This document shows positions 7,131 to 13,671 of a stretch of 15,125 bases of DNA, piece by piece; the stretch's first letter is position 1; the number at the start of each line of letters is the position of its first letter. The notes under the pieces are model-generated. The model saw nothing but the letters and a program-made list of their open reading frames with translations. It made no database searches and was not told the DNA's origin. The stretch spans positions 1-15,125 of the forward strand of contig JBNAWC010000028.1 in assembly GCA_049700035.1 (NCBI GenBank). Reading direction: 5' to 3'. The position numbers and the translations under genes are program-made. This DNA is from JAVZLQ01 sp049700035 (GTDB taxonomy: Archaea; Thermoproteota; Bathyarchaeia; Bathyarchaeales; Bathycorpusculaceae).

Positions 7131-8009
7131 ATGCAGTGCGAAAGGTGTGGCAAAGAAGTGTTCCTACCATTCAAGTGTCCATACTGTGGAGGCTACTTCT
7201 GCGCTGAGCATCGTCTACCAGAAAACCATGAGTGCCCACAAATGGAAAGAGCACGAATGCCAGTTTGGGCGACGCCGCCAACAATTGTCATCCAAAAACA
7301 GGAGCCATACGAGTATTCTGTCACGTATGTTGCTGTTGAGCCATCGAAGAAGGGAAAAATCCGTTTCAGCACAAAGGAAATTCAACACTTGGCCGTCGCT
7401 GCCCTACTTGTTGCAGGTATAGCTCTTTCTCTGGCAATTCCACTTGATTCTAGGATGGCAACCATTAACCCAACGACGCTTGCAGCTTTGACATTAACCA
7501 TAGTTGCGTCGTTTTTCGCGCATGAATTAGCGCATAAAATAACTGCACAAAAGCGCGGTTATTGGGCTGAATTCAGACTAACGCTTATGGGGGCAATATT
7601 AACGTTAATTTCCGTTATTTCGCCCATTTTTAAGGTGATATCGCCTGGAGCTGTTGTTGTTTCAGGATTTGCGGACAAGGAGAGTTTAGGCAAAGTGTCG
7701 ATTGCTGGTCCAGCAACGAACATTATTTTGTCAACGATGCTCTTAATTGCCTATTCCTTTAATCCTCAAGGCGCATTGGCGCAGATATTCCTTTTCGGCG
7801 CGGCTTTTAACGCTTGGATAGCCTTATTTAACCTCATTCCATTAGGGATACTGGATGGCTTCAAAGTGTTTTTGTGGAGCAAGTATGTTTGGGTTTCAGC
7901 TTTTTCGGCAAGCCTAATTTTAACATGGTATTCTTACACGCTAATCTTCTGGAACGTGATGTTTGGTTTCGCATTTGGCAAAGGTTATTTACCCAAATTG
8001 TGTTTATGA
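7131..8009 (+). CDS. AN1-type zinc finger fused to M50 (site-2-protease-like) membrane peptidase
   Basis: Residues 1-35 form a complete AN1 zinc finger: Cys3, Cys6, Cys16, Cys19, Cys24, His27, His33 and Cys35 give the C-x2-C, C-x2-C, C-x2-H-x5-H-x-C pattern. From about residue 84 a multi-helix membrane domain carries the metallopeptidase motif HELAH (His131, Glu132, His135), then IAGPATNI at 191-198, and NLIPLGILDG (Asp242 as third zinc ligand). These are M50 site-2 protease signatures. Such enzymes cut substrates inside or near the membrane. The finger should face the cytosol and may recognise substrate or partner. Linked AN1 and M50 domains are known in archaea. A winged-helix gene follows within a few bases. 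Length (292 residues) is normal. Substrate unknown. Confidence 0.88.
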   Translation: MQCERCGKEVFLPFKCPYCGGYFCAEHRLPENHECPQMERARMPVWATPPTIVIQKQEPYEYSVTYVAVEPSKKGKIRFSTKEIQHLAVAALLVAGIALSLAIPLDSRMATINPTTLAALTLTIVASFFAHELAHKITAQKRGYWAEFRLTLMGAILTLISVISPIFKVISPGAVVVSGFADKESLGKVSIAGPATNIILSTMLLIAYSFNPQGALAQIFLFGAAFNAWIALFNLIPLGILDGFKVFLWSKYVWVSAFSASLILTWYSYTLIFWNVMFGFAFGKGYLPKLCL

Positions 8010-8040
8010 TTAGATGTGGCAAAATTTTGTGGAATATATT

Positions 8041-8295
8041 ATGATTAACAGAGACAGACATGATATAGTGTTTGAGATTTTGAAGAAAGCTGTTTCTGGA
8101 AAGAGGAAAACCGAGATTATGAGGGAAGTTGGCTTATCTTATACTCAGTCAAAACAATATTTTAGCATGCTTCTCACGAGAGGCTTGCTTGAAATCGACG
8201 ATGACAAATTTAAAACCACTGAGAAAGGCTTGGATTTCATGAATAAATGTGCACAATGCTTACTATCGCACTGGAACAAGCAAAAGAAACGTTAA
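8041..8295 (+). CDS. Winged-helix DNA-binding protein
   Basis: A small archaeal winged-helix protein resembling the HTH_45 type. RDRHDIVFEILKKAVSGKRK is helix 1, TEIMREVGLSYTQSKQYFSM is the turn and recognition helix, and LLTRGLLEIDDDKFKTTEKG is the wing, followed by a C-terminal helix with CAQC. Probably a local transcription regulator. I prefer ATG 8041 (84 residues) because the domain begins there. The in-frame ATG 8014 would add nine residues and start only four bases after the preceding stop. Either way it is likely cotranscribed with the AN1-protease gene. Its stop is six bases from the end of the convergent rpsJ. The regulated target cannot be seen. Confidence 0.72.
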   Translation: MINRDRHDIVFEILKKAVSGKRKTEIMREVGLSYTQSKQYFSMLLTRGLLEIDDDKFKTTEKGLDFMNKCAQCLLSHWNKQKKR

Positions 8296-8301
8296 AAACT
8301 T

Positions 8302-8610
8302 TTAGGAAAGCTCTATTGTAACGTGCACTTCTTCTGGTACGCGAATACGCATTATACGCCTCATAACGTTGCCTTCAGCGTCGATGTAAATTACGCGTTT
8401 GTGGATGCGCATTTCCCACTTATCCCAAGTGGCTGTTCCTTCGCCGCATGGAGACTTTAAAACTGGAACACGCAATCTTTTTGTTGGCAAAGGTATTGGT
8501 CCATTCATTTTCGCGCCTGTTTTTTCGGCGATGGCCTTCAGTTCCGCACATACCTCTTCTAGTTTTTTGTAATCTGTGCTTGTTAGGCGTATTCTTGCCA
8601 TTTTAGCCAT
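8302..8610 (-). CDS. rpsJ: 30S ribosomal protein S10 (uS10)
   Basis: Unmistakable archaeal S10: MARIRLTSTDYKKLEEVCAE, the invariant GPIPLPTKRLRVPVLKSPCG, GEGTATWDKWEMRIHKR, and the end MRIRVPEEVHVTIELS. The length of 102 residues is normal. It sits in the small-subunit head and, with NusG-type factors, can couple transcription and translation. The start ATG 8610 gives MAKMARIRL; the second Met is possible. On the minus strand AATAAAAG (about 8636-8643) is a TATA-like box about 30 bases upstream, with GAAGGA in the short leader. In many archaea rpsJ lies just after the EF-1alpha gene; here no neighbour on this strand is translational, so it stands alone. Confidence 0.96.
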   Translation of the reverse strand: MAKMARIRLTSTDYKKLEEVCAELKAIAEKTGAKMNGPIPLPTKRLRVPVLKSPCGEGTATWDKWEMRIHKRVIYIDAEGNVMRRIMRIRVPEEVHVTIELS

Positions 8611-8846
8611 CGCATCATTCCTTCAACTTTTAGACGCTTTTATTGGTGATTACCTTACAACATCCAACCGAAAATAAAAACTTATCGACGCCATTTAGCA
8701 CGCCTATGCGCTTGCCCGCATCAATTTTTGGATTGCCGCACAACCAAAAAGGTAGACCCCCTCTAGATTTTTGCTATCGCCTAACGTGAACGCATAAGTT
8801 TTATTGAACTGAGTGTGTTAATGATGAGAAAAGTGAAGGATTAGGG
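8611..8846. promoter_or_regulatory. Divergent spacer rpsJ / HAD gene with a hairpin
   Basis: 236 bases without a recognised gene. It contains the rpsJ TATA-like box near 8636-8643 (minus strand), a weak AT-rich box CATAAGTTTTATT (8793-8805) suited to the HAD gene, and a hairpin at 8725-8750. No tRNA fold is apparent. A frame open from 8634 to 8789 without a convincing start is discussed in the findings. Confidence 0.4.
8725..8750. repeat. Inverted repeat / hairpin
   Basis: TTTTTGG-A-TTG pairs with CAA-CCAAAAA around the five-base loop CCGCA: ten base pairs with one bulged A. It lies in the middle of the divergent rpsJ/HAD spacer. It could be an RNA structure or an operator; nothing in the sequence decides which. 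Confidence 0.5.
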
Positions 8847-9506
8847 ATGGCGAGGAAAAAGTTGAGGGTGAAGGCTATACTCCTAGACTTGGACGGAACT
8901 ATAGTGGACTCGAGAGAAGCCTACGTAGAAGCGTTAAAGTCCGCTTTCGCCACAGTTGGACAAAAATTGGTGAGCGAAAAGGCGGCGCTTGAAATTCCGA
9001 GAAGGCTTGAGCAGAACTTGCCGATAGATGGCTTGATAGGCGATGCGGATACGCAACGGTTTTTGGAAGTTTACCTTAAAGCATATTATGAGGCTACAAC
9101 CGCCAAGACGAAGCCTATGCCGAAAATTTCAGAAACTTTGGACAAGCTTTCAAAGAAAGCGAAGTTGGCTTTGATAACAATGCGCCACGTTTCAAGAGAA
9201 AAAATCATCTCGGAACTCGAGAAGTTTGGCTTGTCAAAATATTTTCAGCACATCGTCACAGCACTTGATACACGAGACCCTAAACCTTCTCCAGAGGCGC
9301 TGATGCGATGCGCTGAAGAGCTTTGCGTCGAACCCCGTGAATGCATGGTTGTCGGGGATTCTGTTGCTGACATTAGGGCTGGAAAAAGGGCTGGCGCTAA
9401 AACTGTTGCGGTTTTAAGTGGAATTTTTTCTCTGAAAGAATTGGAAGCTGAAAAACCAGACCTAATAATTGAAAGCGTCGCTAAACTTCCAGATTTTATT
9501 GAATGA
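8847..9506 (+). CDS. HAD-superfamily phosphatase (phosphoglycolate-phosphatase-like)
   Basis: A cytosolic HAD subfamily I hydrolase. Motif I is LLDLDGTIVDS (Asp14 nucleophile, Asp16 general acid), with a helical cap domain inserted after it (about residues 20-90). Motif II is LALITMR, motif III the Lys in RDPKPSP, and motif IV MVVGDSVADIRAG. It resembles phosphoglycolate phosphatase and PpaX-like enzymes, which remove phosphate from small metabolites; the true substrate cannot be read from sequence. The 219-residue length fits. ATG 8847 follows GGATTAGGG, which can act as a ribosome-binding site at short range. It is a single gene, with divergent rpsJ upstream and a 120-base gap downstream. 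Confidence 0.88.
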   Translation: MARKKLRVKAILLDLDGTIVDSREAYVEALKSAFATVGQKLVSEKAALEIPRRLEQNLPIDGLIGDADTQRFLEVYLKAYYEATTAKTKPMPKISETLDKLSKKAKLALITMRHVSREKIISELEKFGLSKYFQHIVTALDTRDPKPSPEALMRCAEELCVEPRECMVVGDSVADIRAGKRAGAKTVAVLSGIFSLKELEAEKPDLIIESVAKLPDFIE

Positions 9507-9626
9507 AGGGCTTTAGAAGCGAGTTTAGAATATTCTGTTGTCTGGAATATAGCTGAAAATTACTTAAAAATCTTATAGAGGCGAATGTAAATAAAGCTTA
9601 ATTAAAACCTCAACGCTAATTTTAAC

Positions 9627-10268
9627 ATGGAGAAGGCTTCGGAGCGAGAGCAAATGAACTTCATAGAAATACTATTGTCTGAAAAACTCAAAAACATAAA
9701 CCCAGCACTGGACATATACGGCTCAGACCGCAAAGTGCTACAAGTTGCATGCCAAGACCTAACAAATTACTTAAAGGTTCACTGGGACCTCGTGGGCAAA
9801 GAGGCAAACGAATGCGAAATAGCTGAACGCTTGGAAAAATTCTTCAACGAGAGCCCACAGGAGCTGGAAGAATTTTTAGACATTTGGACTCAAATGTGGT
9901 TTAAAAAGTGGAAGGAACGCGTGAAACTGCTTATTGGAAATGAAAATTCAAAACGATGGGACAAGGTTACGCGCATATTAAGCGACGCCGAACCACTATG
10001 GCGGAGGCTTTCAAACCGCCAAGAAATGCAGGAAGTTGTTGTTTCAACTCTTGTTAGAAACGGCGAAATTTGCGGCACAGCAATCTTGGCTGAAAACCTT
10101 TTAAAGATGGAACTAGGCGAGAAGAAGCGCATATACGAAACTAATAACGCAGAAAACATAGTGAAAATGGTAAACTCTACATTAAGGAAAGCTAGAGAAT
10201 TAGCAAGAAGCAGCGGACCGCTAATTTACGTTAAAATTGATAAGGGCTACTACAACCTAACGCGTTAA
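9627..10268 (+). CDS. Unrecognised 213-aa, mainly helical protein
   Basis: I do not recognise this protein. It has no membrane segment, signal peptide or cysteine cluster (three isolated Cys). It is rich in charged amphipathic helices. The first part (NFIEILLSEKLKNINPALDI) is followed by a Trp-rich acidic region near residues 75-100 (DIWTQMWFKKWKERV), and it ends LIYVKIDKGYYNLTR. The second in-frame ATG at 9654 is an alternative start, with GGAG before it. An AT-rich box GTAAATAAAG (9588-9597) about 30 bases before ATG 9627 would fit a leaderless messenger from the first ATG. Its stop abuts the convergent rpl37e across a palindrome. Coding-like composition over the full length supports a real, possibly lineage-specific gene. 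Confidence 0.65.
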   Translation: MEKASEREQMNFIEILLSEKLKNINPALDIYGSDRKVLQVACQDLTNYLKVHWDLVGKEANECEIAERLEKFFNESPQELEEFLDIWTQMWFKKWKERVKLLIGNENSKRWDKVTRILSDAEPLWRRLSNRQEMQEVVVSTLVRNGEICGTAILAENLLKMELGEKKRIYETNNAENIVKMVNSTLRKARELARSSGPLIYVKIDKGYYNLTR

Positions 10269-10281
10269 TTTTGCGCAAAAT
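10268..10281. repeat. 14-bp perfect palindrome between two convergent stops
   Basis: ATTTTGCGCAAAAT is a perfect palindrome that fills the 12-base gap and touches the stop codons of both convergent genes (TAA 10266-10268, and TGA 10281-10283 on the minus strand). A second palindrome, TAACGCGTTA (10258-10267), directly precedes it. It might help end transcription in both directions, or it may be chance. Confidence 0.5.
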
Positions 10282-10469
10282 CAACGAAGTCTTTCTTTAT
10301 GGAGATTCCTTGTCTGCCATGAATACTCTCTAATGGATTTTGTTTCACCGTAACCGCATGCAGCGCAGCGCTTTTTGGTCACATTATACGCTCTTCTTCC
10401 ACAGCGCCTACAACGTATGTGCAAGGTTTTTCCGGCGCGTTTGCCGAAGGATGGTGTTCCTTTACCCAA
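10281..10469 (-). CDS. rpl37e: 50S ribosomal protein L37e (eL37)
   Basis: Zinc-binding large-subunit protein of archaea and eukaryotes. GKGTPSFGKRAGKTLHIRCR is the family signature, with CRRCGRRAYNVTKKRCAACG giving the four zinc ligands (C-x2-C and C-x2-C), then SIREYSWQTRNL. I chose TTG 10469, which yields the family's MGKGTPS beginning and 62 residues. GGTGA lies five bases before it on the minus strand. GTG 10478 is also in frame, but it overlaps that ribosome-binding site and adds three atypical residues. The GGTGA contains the TGA stop of the upstream lsm gene, so translation of the two is coupled. The lsm-rpl37e pair is a widely conserved archaeal operon. Confidence 0.95.
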   Translation of the reverse strand: MGKGTPSFGKRAGKTLHIRCRRCGRRAYNVTKKRCAACGYGETKSIREYSWQTRNLHKERLR

Positions 10470-10474
10470 AAAGT

Positions 10475-10702
10475 TCACCTTGGCGGCGGCGAAATTAGAA
10501 CAACGTTGTCTCCGCGTACAATTATTAAGCCTAGTTTCTTCACGTTTTCACTGTTTGTCGTGTCTTCTGTCTCTTCTAAAACGAGGTTTAGGTGCTGGTC
10601 AAAGCCCTTCAATCTCCCACGTAGACTTTTTCCGCCCTTCAGGCGGACGAGAACTATTTTCCCGAGGTTCTGTTCAAGGATTTCTGTTGTCATTTCGCTC
10701 AT
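10475..10702 (-). CDS. Sm-like archaeal protein (Lsm/SmAP)
   Basis: A 75-residue Sm-fold protein that forms a heptameric ring binding U-rich RNA. The Sm1 motif is GKSLRGRLKGFDQHLNLVLE (with the D-x-H-x-N RNA-binding signature) and the Sm2 motif LGLIIVRGDNVVLISP. First gene of the pair with rpl37e. ATG 10702 is preceded within about 30 bases by the TATA-like TATAAAAG (10730-10737, minus strand), predicting a very short leader; the fourth codon is a second ATG. Its stop is embedded in the ribosome-binding site of rpl37e. Assignment is secure. Confidence 0.95.
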   Translation of the reverse strand: MSEMTTEILEQNLGKIVLVRLKGGKSLRGRLKGFDQHLNLVLEETEDTTNSENVKKLGLIIVRGDNVVLISPPPR

Positions 10703-10729
10703 TCGAAACCCTCAAGCTACATTTTATGT

Positions 10730-10738
10730 CTTTTATAC
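10730..10738. promoter_or_regulatory. Shared TATA-like box, lsm / PUA gene
   Basis: CTTTTATAC reads GTATAAAAG on the minus strand. It sits 28-36 bases from ATG 10702 (lsm) and about 41-49 bases before ATG 10779 (PUA gene), in a 76-base divergent spacer. A second box, CTTATACAA (10744-10752), could serve the plus strand with an almost leaderless start. Confidence 0.4.
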
Positions 10739-10778
10739 TTAAACTTATACAATTTAAACCTATCTAAGGCGAAAGCTA

Positions 10779-11279
10779 ATGTCTAAAAAATTTAGGAGAT
10801 ACTTCCTAAAAACGAAGGAGGTCAAGACTCTTGCGGATGAAGCCTCTAAACTGGGCATTCCCTTGGAAACGCTTTTGAAAGAGAAAGCCAACGTTGAAGT
10901 TGTCGAGTTTGATGAAGCAAAAGTGTACTTACTAAATGGCGAGCCGCTTCTGGCCAAGATTGGAGAGAAACTCTTTCCAACACTGCTTTTCACAGAATAC
11001 TTGGAAAATGCTCCTAAAGTTGTCGTCGACATGGGCGCTGTCCCACACGTGTGCAATGGGGCGGACATCATGGTTCCTGGAATAAAACATTTCACGGGAG
11101 AATTCAAAAGCGGCGACTTTGTTCTGATTGTGGATGAGAAGCATGGCAAGCATTTGGCTGTAGGTGAAGCGCTTCTTGATAAGGATGTTGCCACCGCAAC
11201 CAAGCATGGCAAGGTTGTCAGAAACGTTCATTTCGTCGGCGACAAGATTTGGAATGCTATAAAGCGGATTGGCAGCTAA
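10779..11279 (+). CDS. PUA-domain RNA-binding protein, archaeal MCT-1-like
   Basis: A 166-residue protein with a pre-PUA N-terminal domain (about 1-80, including VEFDEAKVYLLNGEPLLAKI) and a C-terminal PUA domain (about 85-160). The latter is visible as VVVDMGAVPHVCNGADIMVP, then FKSGDFVLIVDEKHGKHLAV and a GKVVRNVHFVGDKIW ending. This is the layout of archaeal homologues of eukaryotic MCT-1/Tma20, which act with initiator tRNA and the small ribosomal subunit; the archaeal role is less settled. PUA folds bind structured RNA. It has no catalytic domain, so it is not a pseudouridine synthase or TGT. ATG 10779 follows AAGG at about 10 bases. It diverges from lsm-rpl37e and precedes sepF by 114 bases. 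Confidence 0.85.
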   Translation: MSKKFRRYFLKTKEVKTLADEASKLGIPLETLLKEKANVEVVEFDEAKVYLLNGEPLLAKIGEKLFPTLLFTEYLENAPKVVVDMGAVPHVCNGADIMVPGIKHFTGEFKSGDFVLIVDEKHGKHLAVGEALLDKDVATATKHGKVVRNVHFVGDKIWNAIKRIGS

Positions 11280-11393
11280 TTAGAATCTAGATTTTAAATT
11301 CATAAACTAATTATCTATATTGTGGATTTAGACGTGGAATTAAGAAACACTTAAACTTTAGAAAAGCAGATAAAAAGTTTAGAGAGGAGAAAA

Positions 11394-11753
11394 TTGCCTG
11401 GTTTAAGCGGTATACTGCGCAAGTCGAAGAAAGAGGAAAAGGAAGCGGAGCTTAAGGGCGCGTCTGGCAAGACTTATTTGAAGGCTATGCCTCTCCGAGA
11501 CTTGTCGGACTTGGACGGAGTGAAGGCTGAGGTTAAGTCTGGAAACATCCTTATCCTTAGGATAACTCCTCTCGCAAACAAGAGCATAGACGACGTTAAA
11601 CGCGCTGTGAACGAGTTATGCGAGTTCGCCGAATCCCTCGGCGGAGACATCGCAAGGCTTGGAGAAGAACGTGTTGTTATTTGCCCACCAAACGTTAAGA
11701 TTTGGCGAGAAAAAACCTCAGTTTCAAAAGAAACTGTTGTTACAGCAGCCTAA
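11394..11753 (+). CDS. sepF: Archaeal cell-division protein SepF
   Basis: SepF links FtsZ to the membrane in archaea that divide with FtsZ. The N-terminus PGLSGILRKSKKEE can form the amphipathic membrane-binding helix. A charged linker follows, then the SepF core (about residues 26-110) with YLKAMPLRDLSDLDGVKAEV, GNILILRITPLANKSIDDVK and DIARLGEERVVICPPNVKIW. The length of 119 residues is normal. The start is TTG 11394 with AGAGAGGAGA immediately upstream (11381-11390), a strong ribosome-binding site; an AT-rich leader contains CACTTAAACTTTAG as a possible promoter element. Its last 14 bases overlap the end of the convergent aCPSF1 gene. ftsZ is not in the window. Confidence 0.9.
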   Translation: MPGLSGILRKSKKEEKEAELKGASGKTYLKAMPLRDLSDLDGVKAEVKSGNILILRITPLANKSIDDVKRAVNELCEFAESLGGDIARLGEERVVICPPNVKIWREKTSVSKETVVTAA

Positions 11754-13659
11754 AGGTTTCCATAACAGAAGGCGCGAAAGCCTGCAGCCCCATCCGTTTC
11801 TGAAGGAAGTTCGCGATACTTAGGCATTTGGCTTTTTCGCCGTGACAAACAATAACCCTTTCTGGCTCTGGCTTCAGATTCGATATGTAACTTATTATCT
11901 GTTTTCTATCTGAGTGCCCAGAAAAGCCTTCAATCGATTCCACGCGAAGCTTAACTTTTATTACGTCAAGTTTGCCCTCGCTGTTTAAAAGCGTAACCTC
12001 GTTTAGACCTTTCTGTACTCGTCTTCCCAATGTGCCTTCTATCTGGTAGCTTACGAATATTATGGTGTTTGCTTCGCTTTCAGCTAGCGCCTTAAAATAT
12101 TCGATTACTGGTCCGCCTTCAAGCATTCCAGAAGTTGCCAAAATGATGCATGGTTCGCCGTCGATTATGTCTTGTCTAACGTTTGGGTGCTCGACGATTG
12201 TGAAGTAGTCTGATTGGAAGGGATTAACGCCTTCGTGGAGTATGCTATTGCGCACTTCTCTGCCCAGATATTCTGGATAAGCCGTGTGGATGGCTGTTGC
12301 TTCGGATATCATACCTTCAATGAAAACTGGAGCTTCCTTCATCAATCCACGCTTCATGTAACCATCAAGTATAAGCATTATTTCTTGGGCTCTTCCAACC
12401 GCGGGCACTGGTATCAAAACTTTTCCTTTACGCTCCAAAGTTTCATTTACAATTGCCGTCAAGCGTTCCTCAGCCTCAACGCGTGAAGGCATAACGTCCT
12501 CTGGACCGCCATAAGTGCACTCGGTTATGACTGTTTCAACTCTCGGGAATTCTCTTGTGGCAGCTTCAAGAAGCATTGTTCTCGCGAACTTGTAGTCGCC
12601 AGTATAAACAATGTTGTGCAGTCCCTCGCCTATGTGTAGGTGAACAAGCGAAGAGCCTAAAATGTGTCCAGCGTTGTGAAGCGTTAAGCGAATGTCTGGA
12701 GCTATGTCCGTCACAACGCCGTAACGAAGCGGAATCGTGTGTAAAACGCATTCTCTAACGTCTTTCTGGTCGTATGGCGCTATAATTCCCTGCTTGCTGG
12801 CTACATCCAAATAGTCAAGTTGGAGAAGCGTCATTAAGTTGGAAGTTGGAGCTGAACAGTAAACTGGTCCATCATAACCATACTTGTAAAGGAAAGGCAC
12901 AAGTCCACAGTGGTCAAGATGCGCGTGGCTTATGACAACAGCGTCCAAAGAGTCAAGCTCAAACTGCGCATTGTCAAGCCTCGGAAAAGACTCAAAAGGC
13001 TTCGAGGAGCCAGGGTTTATGCCACAGTCAAGGAGAACGCTACTTTCGCGTGTCTGCACAAGAAAGGCTGACCTACCAACCTCTTGGGCTCCACCCAGAA
13101 CGGTTATGCGCACATCCCCAACATCGTAAAGTTTAGGTCTGAAAATCCTTTCGCCAATTGTGCGGAGTATACGCTCCCTTTCTTTGCTTTCTGAGTGAAG
13201 ATAATGCCTCATATGCGTGACAATTTTTGAACGCAAAGGAGGACTTCTCAAAACATGGGGACGCCACTTCGTCTGCCGGATTATTTCCTGCAGCACAGCG
13301 CCATTTTTCCCTATGACGAGACCAGGCTTTTTTGCTTCAATTATTATTTCGCCTAGGCTCGGGTCGAAGTTTATGTCTGTAACTTCTGCCTCTGCTGGGA
13401 TTATGGATTTGGCTATCCTTTCAGCTTCCTTTTCTGGGAGCCTCACCGAAGGGTCTGAGCGCACAACTATCCTTTTTCGTATTACGTTGACTATGTCTGC
13501 GATTAGGCTGCTTTGTTCAACAAGTAGTTCTGGTCTTTTTGTATAAACGGCAAGCGTTGAGCCTTCATATTCTATTCTGGTCACTTCAACCTCTTTCGGC
13601 ACATGCTCTAGTATATAATGGCTTATCTCGATTTTTTCTCGGTCAGAGTTAGGCGTCAC
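11740..13659 (-). CDS. fttA: KH-MBL-beta-CASP ribonuclease aCPSF1 / transcription termination factor FttA
   Basis: Archaeal CPSF73 homologue, an endo/exo-ribonuclease that cuts nascent transcripts at U-rich sites and terminates RNA polymerase. Domains: N-terminal KH-like region (1-180) with GKNG at 117-120; metallo-beta-lactamase core from about 185 (ITVLGGAQEVGRS) with HAHLDH at 245-250, NAGHILGSSLVHL and VYTGDYKF; beta-CASP insert (TECTYGGPEDVMPSR, then VLIPVPAVGRAQEIMLIL and ILATSGMLEGGPV); and closing motifs GFSGHSD and VIVCHGEKA. At 639 residues it has the usual length. The start is GTG 13659 with GAGGAT upstream; it begins 12 bases after the psmB stop, the conserved psmB-aCPSF1 order. 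The catalytic motifs appear intact. Confidence 0.95.
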   Translation of the reverse strand: MTPNSDREKIEISHYILEHVPKEVEVTRIEYEGSTLAVYTKRPELLVEQSSLIADIVNVIRKRIVVRSDPSVRLPEKEAERIAKSIIPAEAEVTDINFDPSLGEIIIEAKKPGLVIGKNGAVLQEIIRQTKWRPHVLRSPPLRSKIVTHMRHYLHSESKERERILRTIGERIFRPKLYDVGDVRITVLGGAQEVGRSAFLVQTRESSVLLDCGINPGSSKPFESFPRLDNAQFELDSLDAVVISHAHLDHCGLVPFLYKYGYDGPVYCSAPTSNLMTLLQLDYLDVASKQGIIAPYDQKDVRECVLHTIPLRYGVVTDIAPDIRLTLHNAGHILGSSLVHLHIGEGLHNIVYTGDYKFARTMLLEAATREFPRVETVITECTYGGPEDVMPSRVEAEERLTAIVNETLERKGKVLIPVPAVGRAQEIMLILDGYMKRGLMKEAPVFIEGMISEATAIHTAYPEYLGREVRNSILHEGVNPFQSDYFTIVEHPNVRQDIIDGEPCIILATSGMLEGGPVIEYFKALAESEANTIIFVSYQIEGTLGRRVQKGLNEVTLLNSEGKLDVIKVKLRVESIEGFSGHSDRKQIISYISNLKPEPERVIVCHGEKAKCLSIANFLQKRMGLQAFAPSVMETFRLL

Positions 13660-13671
13660 TTCCTAACATCC

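Noticed and set aside
8706..8789. FGLPHNQKGRPPLDF as a CRISPR RAMP (Cmr1-like) remnant
   Set aside because: The resemblance is weak and short, and there are no other cas genes or repeats in the window. Kept only as an unexplained open frame.
8821..8844. Seven-codon upstream frame (ATGATG... to TAG) just before the HAD gene
   Set aside because: Too short. It lies around the likely transcript start, and nothing suggests an attenuator.
8611..8846. Possible tRNA gene in the rpsJ/HAD spacer
   Set aside because: No acceptor pairing, anticodon arm or GTTCGA-type T-loop could be assembled on either strand.
10375..10767. Plus-strand open frames opposite lsm and rpl37e
   Set aside because: Both strands cannot sensibly code here. 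The minus-strand products are clear Lsm and L37e; the plus-strand frames have no domain.
10760..11231. Minus-strand open frames opposite the PUA gene
   Set aside because: Composition is a mirror of the PUA coding strand, with no recognisable motif and no promoter.
11284..11293. Palindrome AATCTAGATT after the PUA gene
   Set aside because: Ten AT-rich bases are expected by chance, and there is no partner site or position suggesting an operator.
13217..13546. 109-codon plus-strand frame opposite the KH region of aCPSF1
   Set aside because: Antisense to a secure gene, with no motif or ribosome-binding site.
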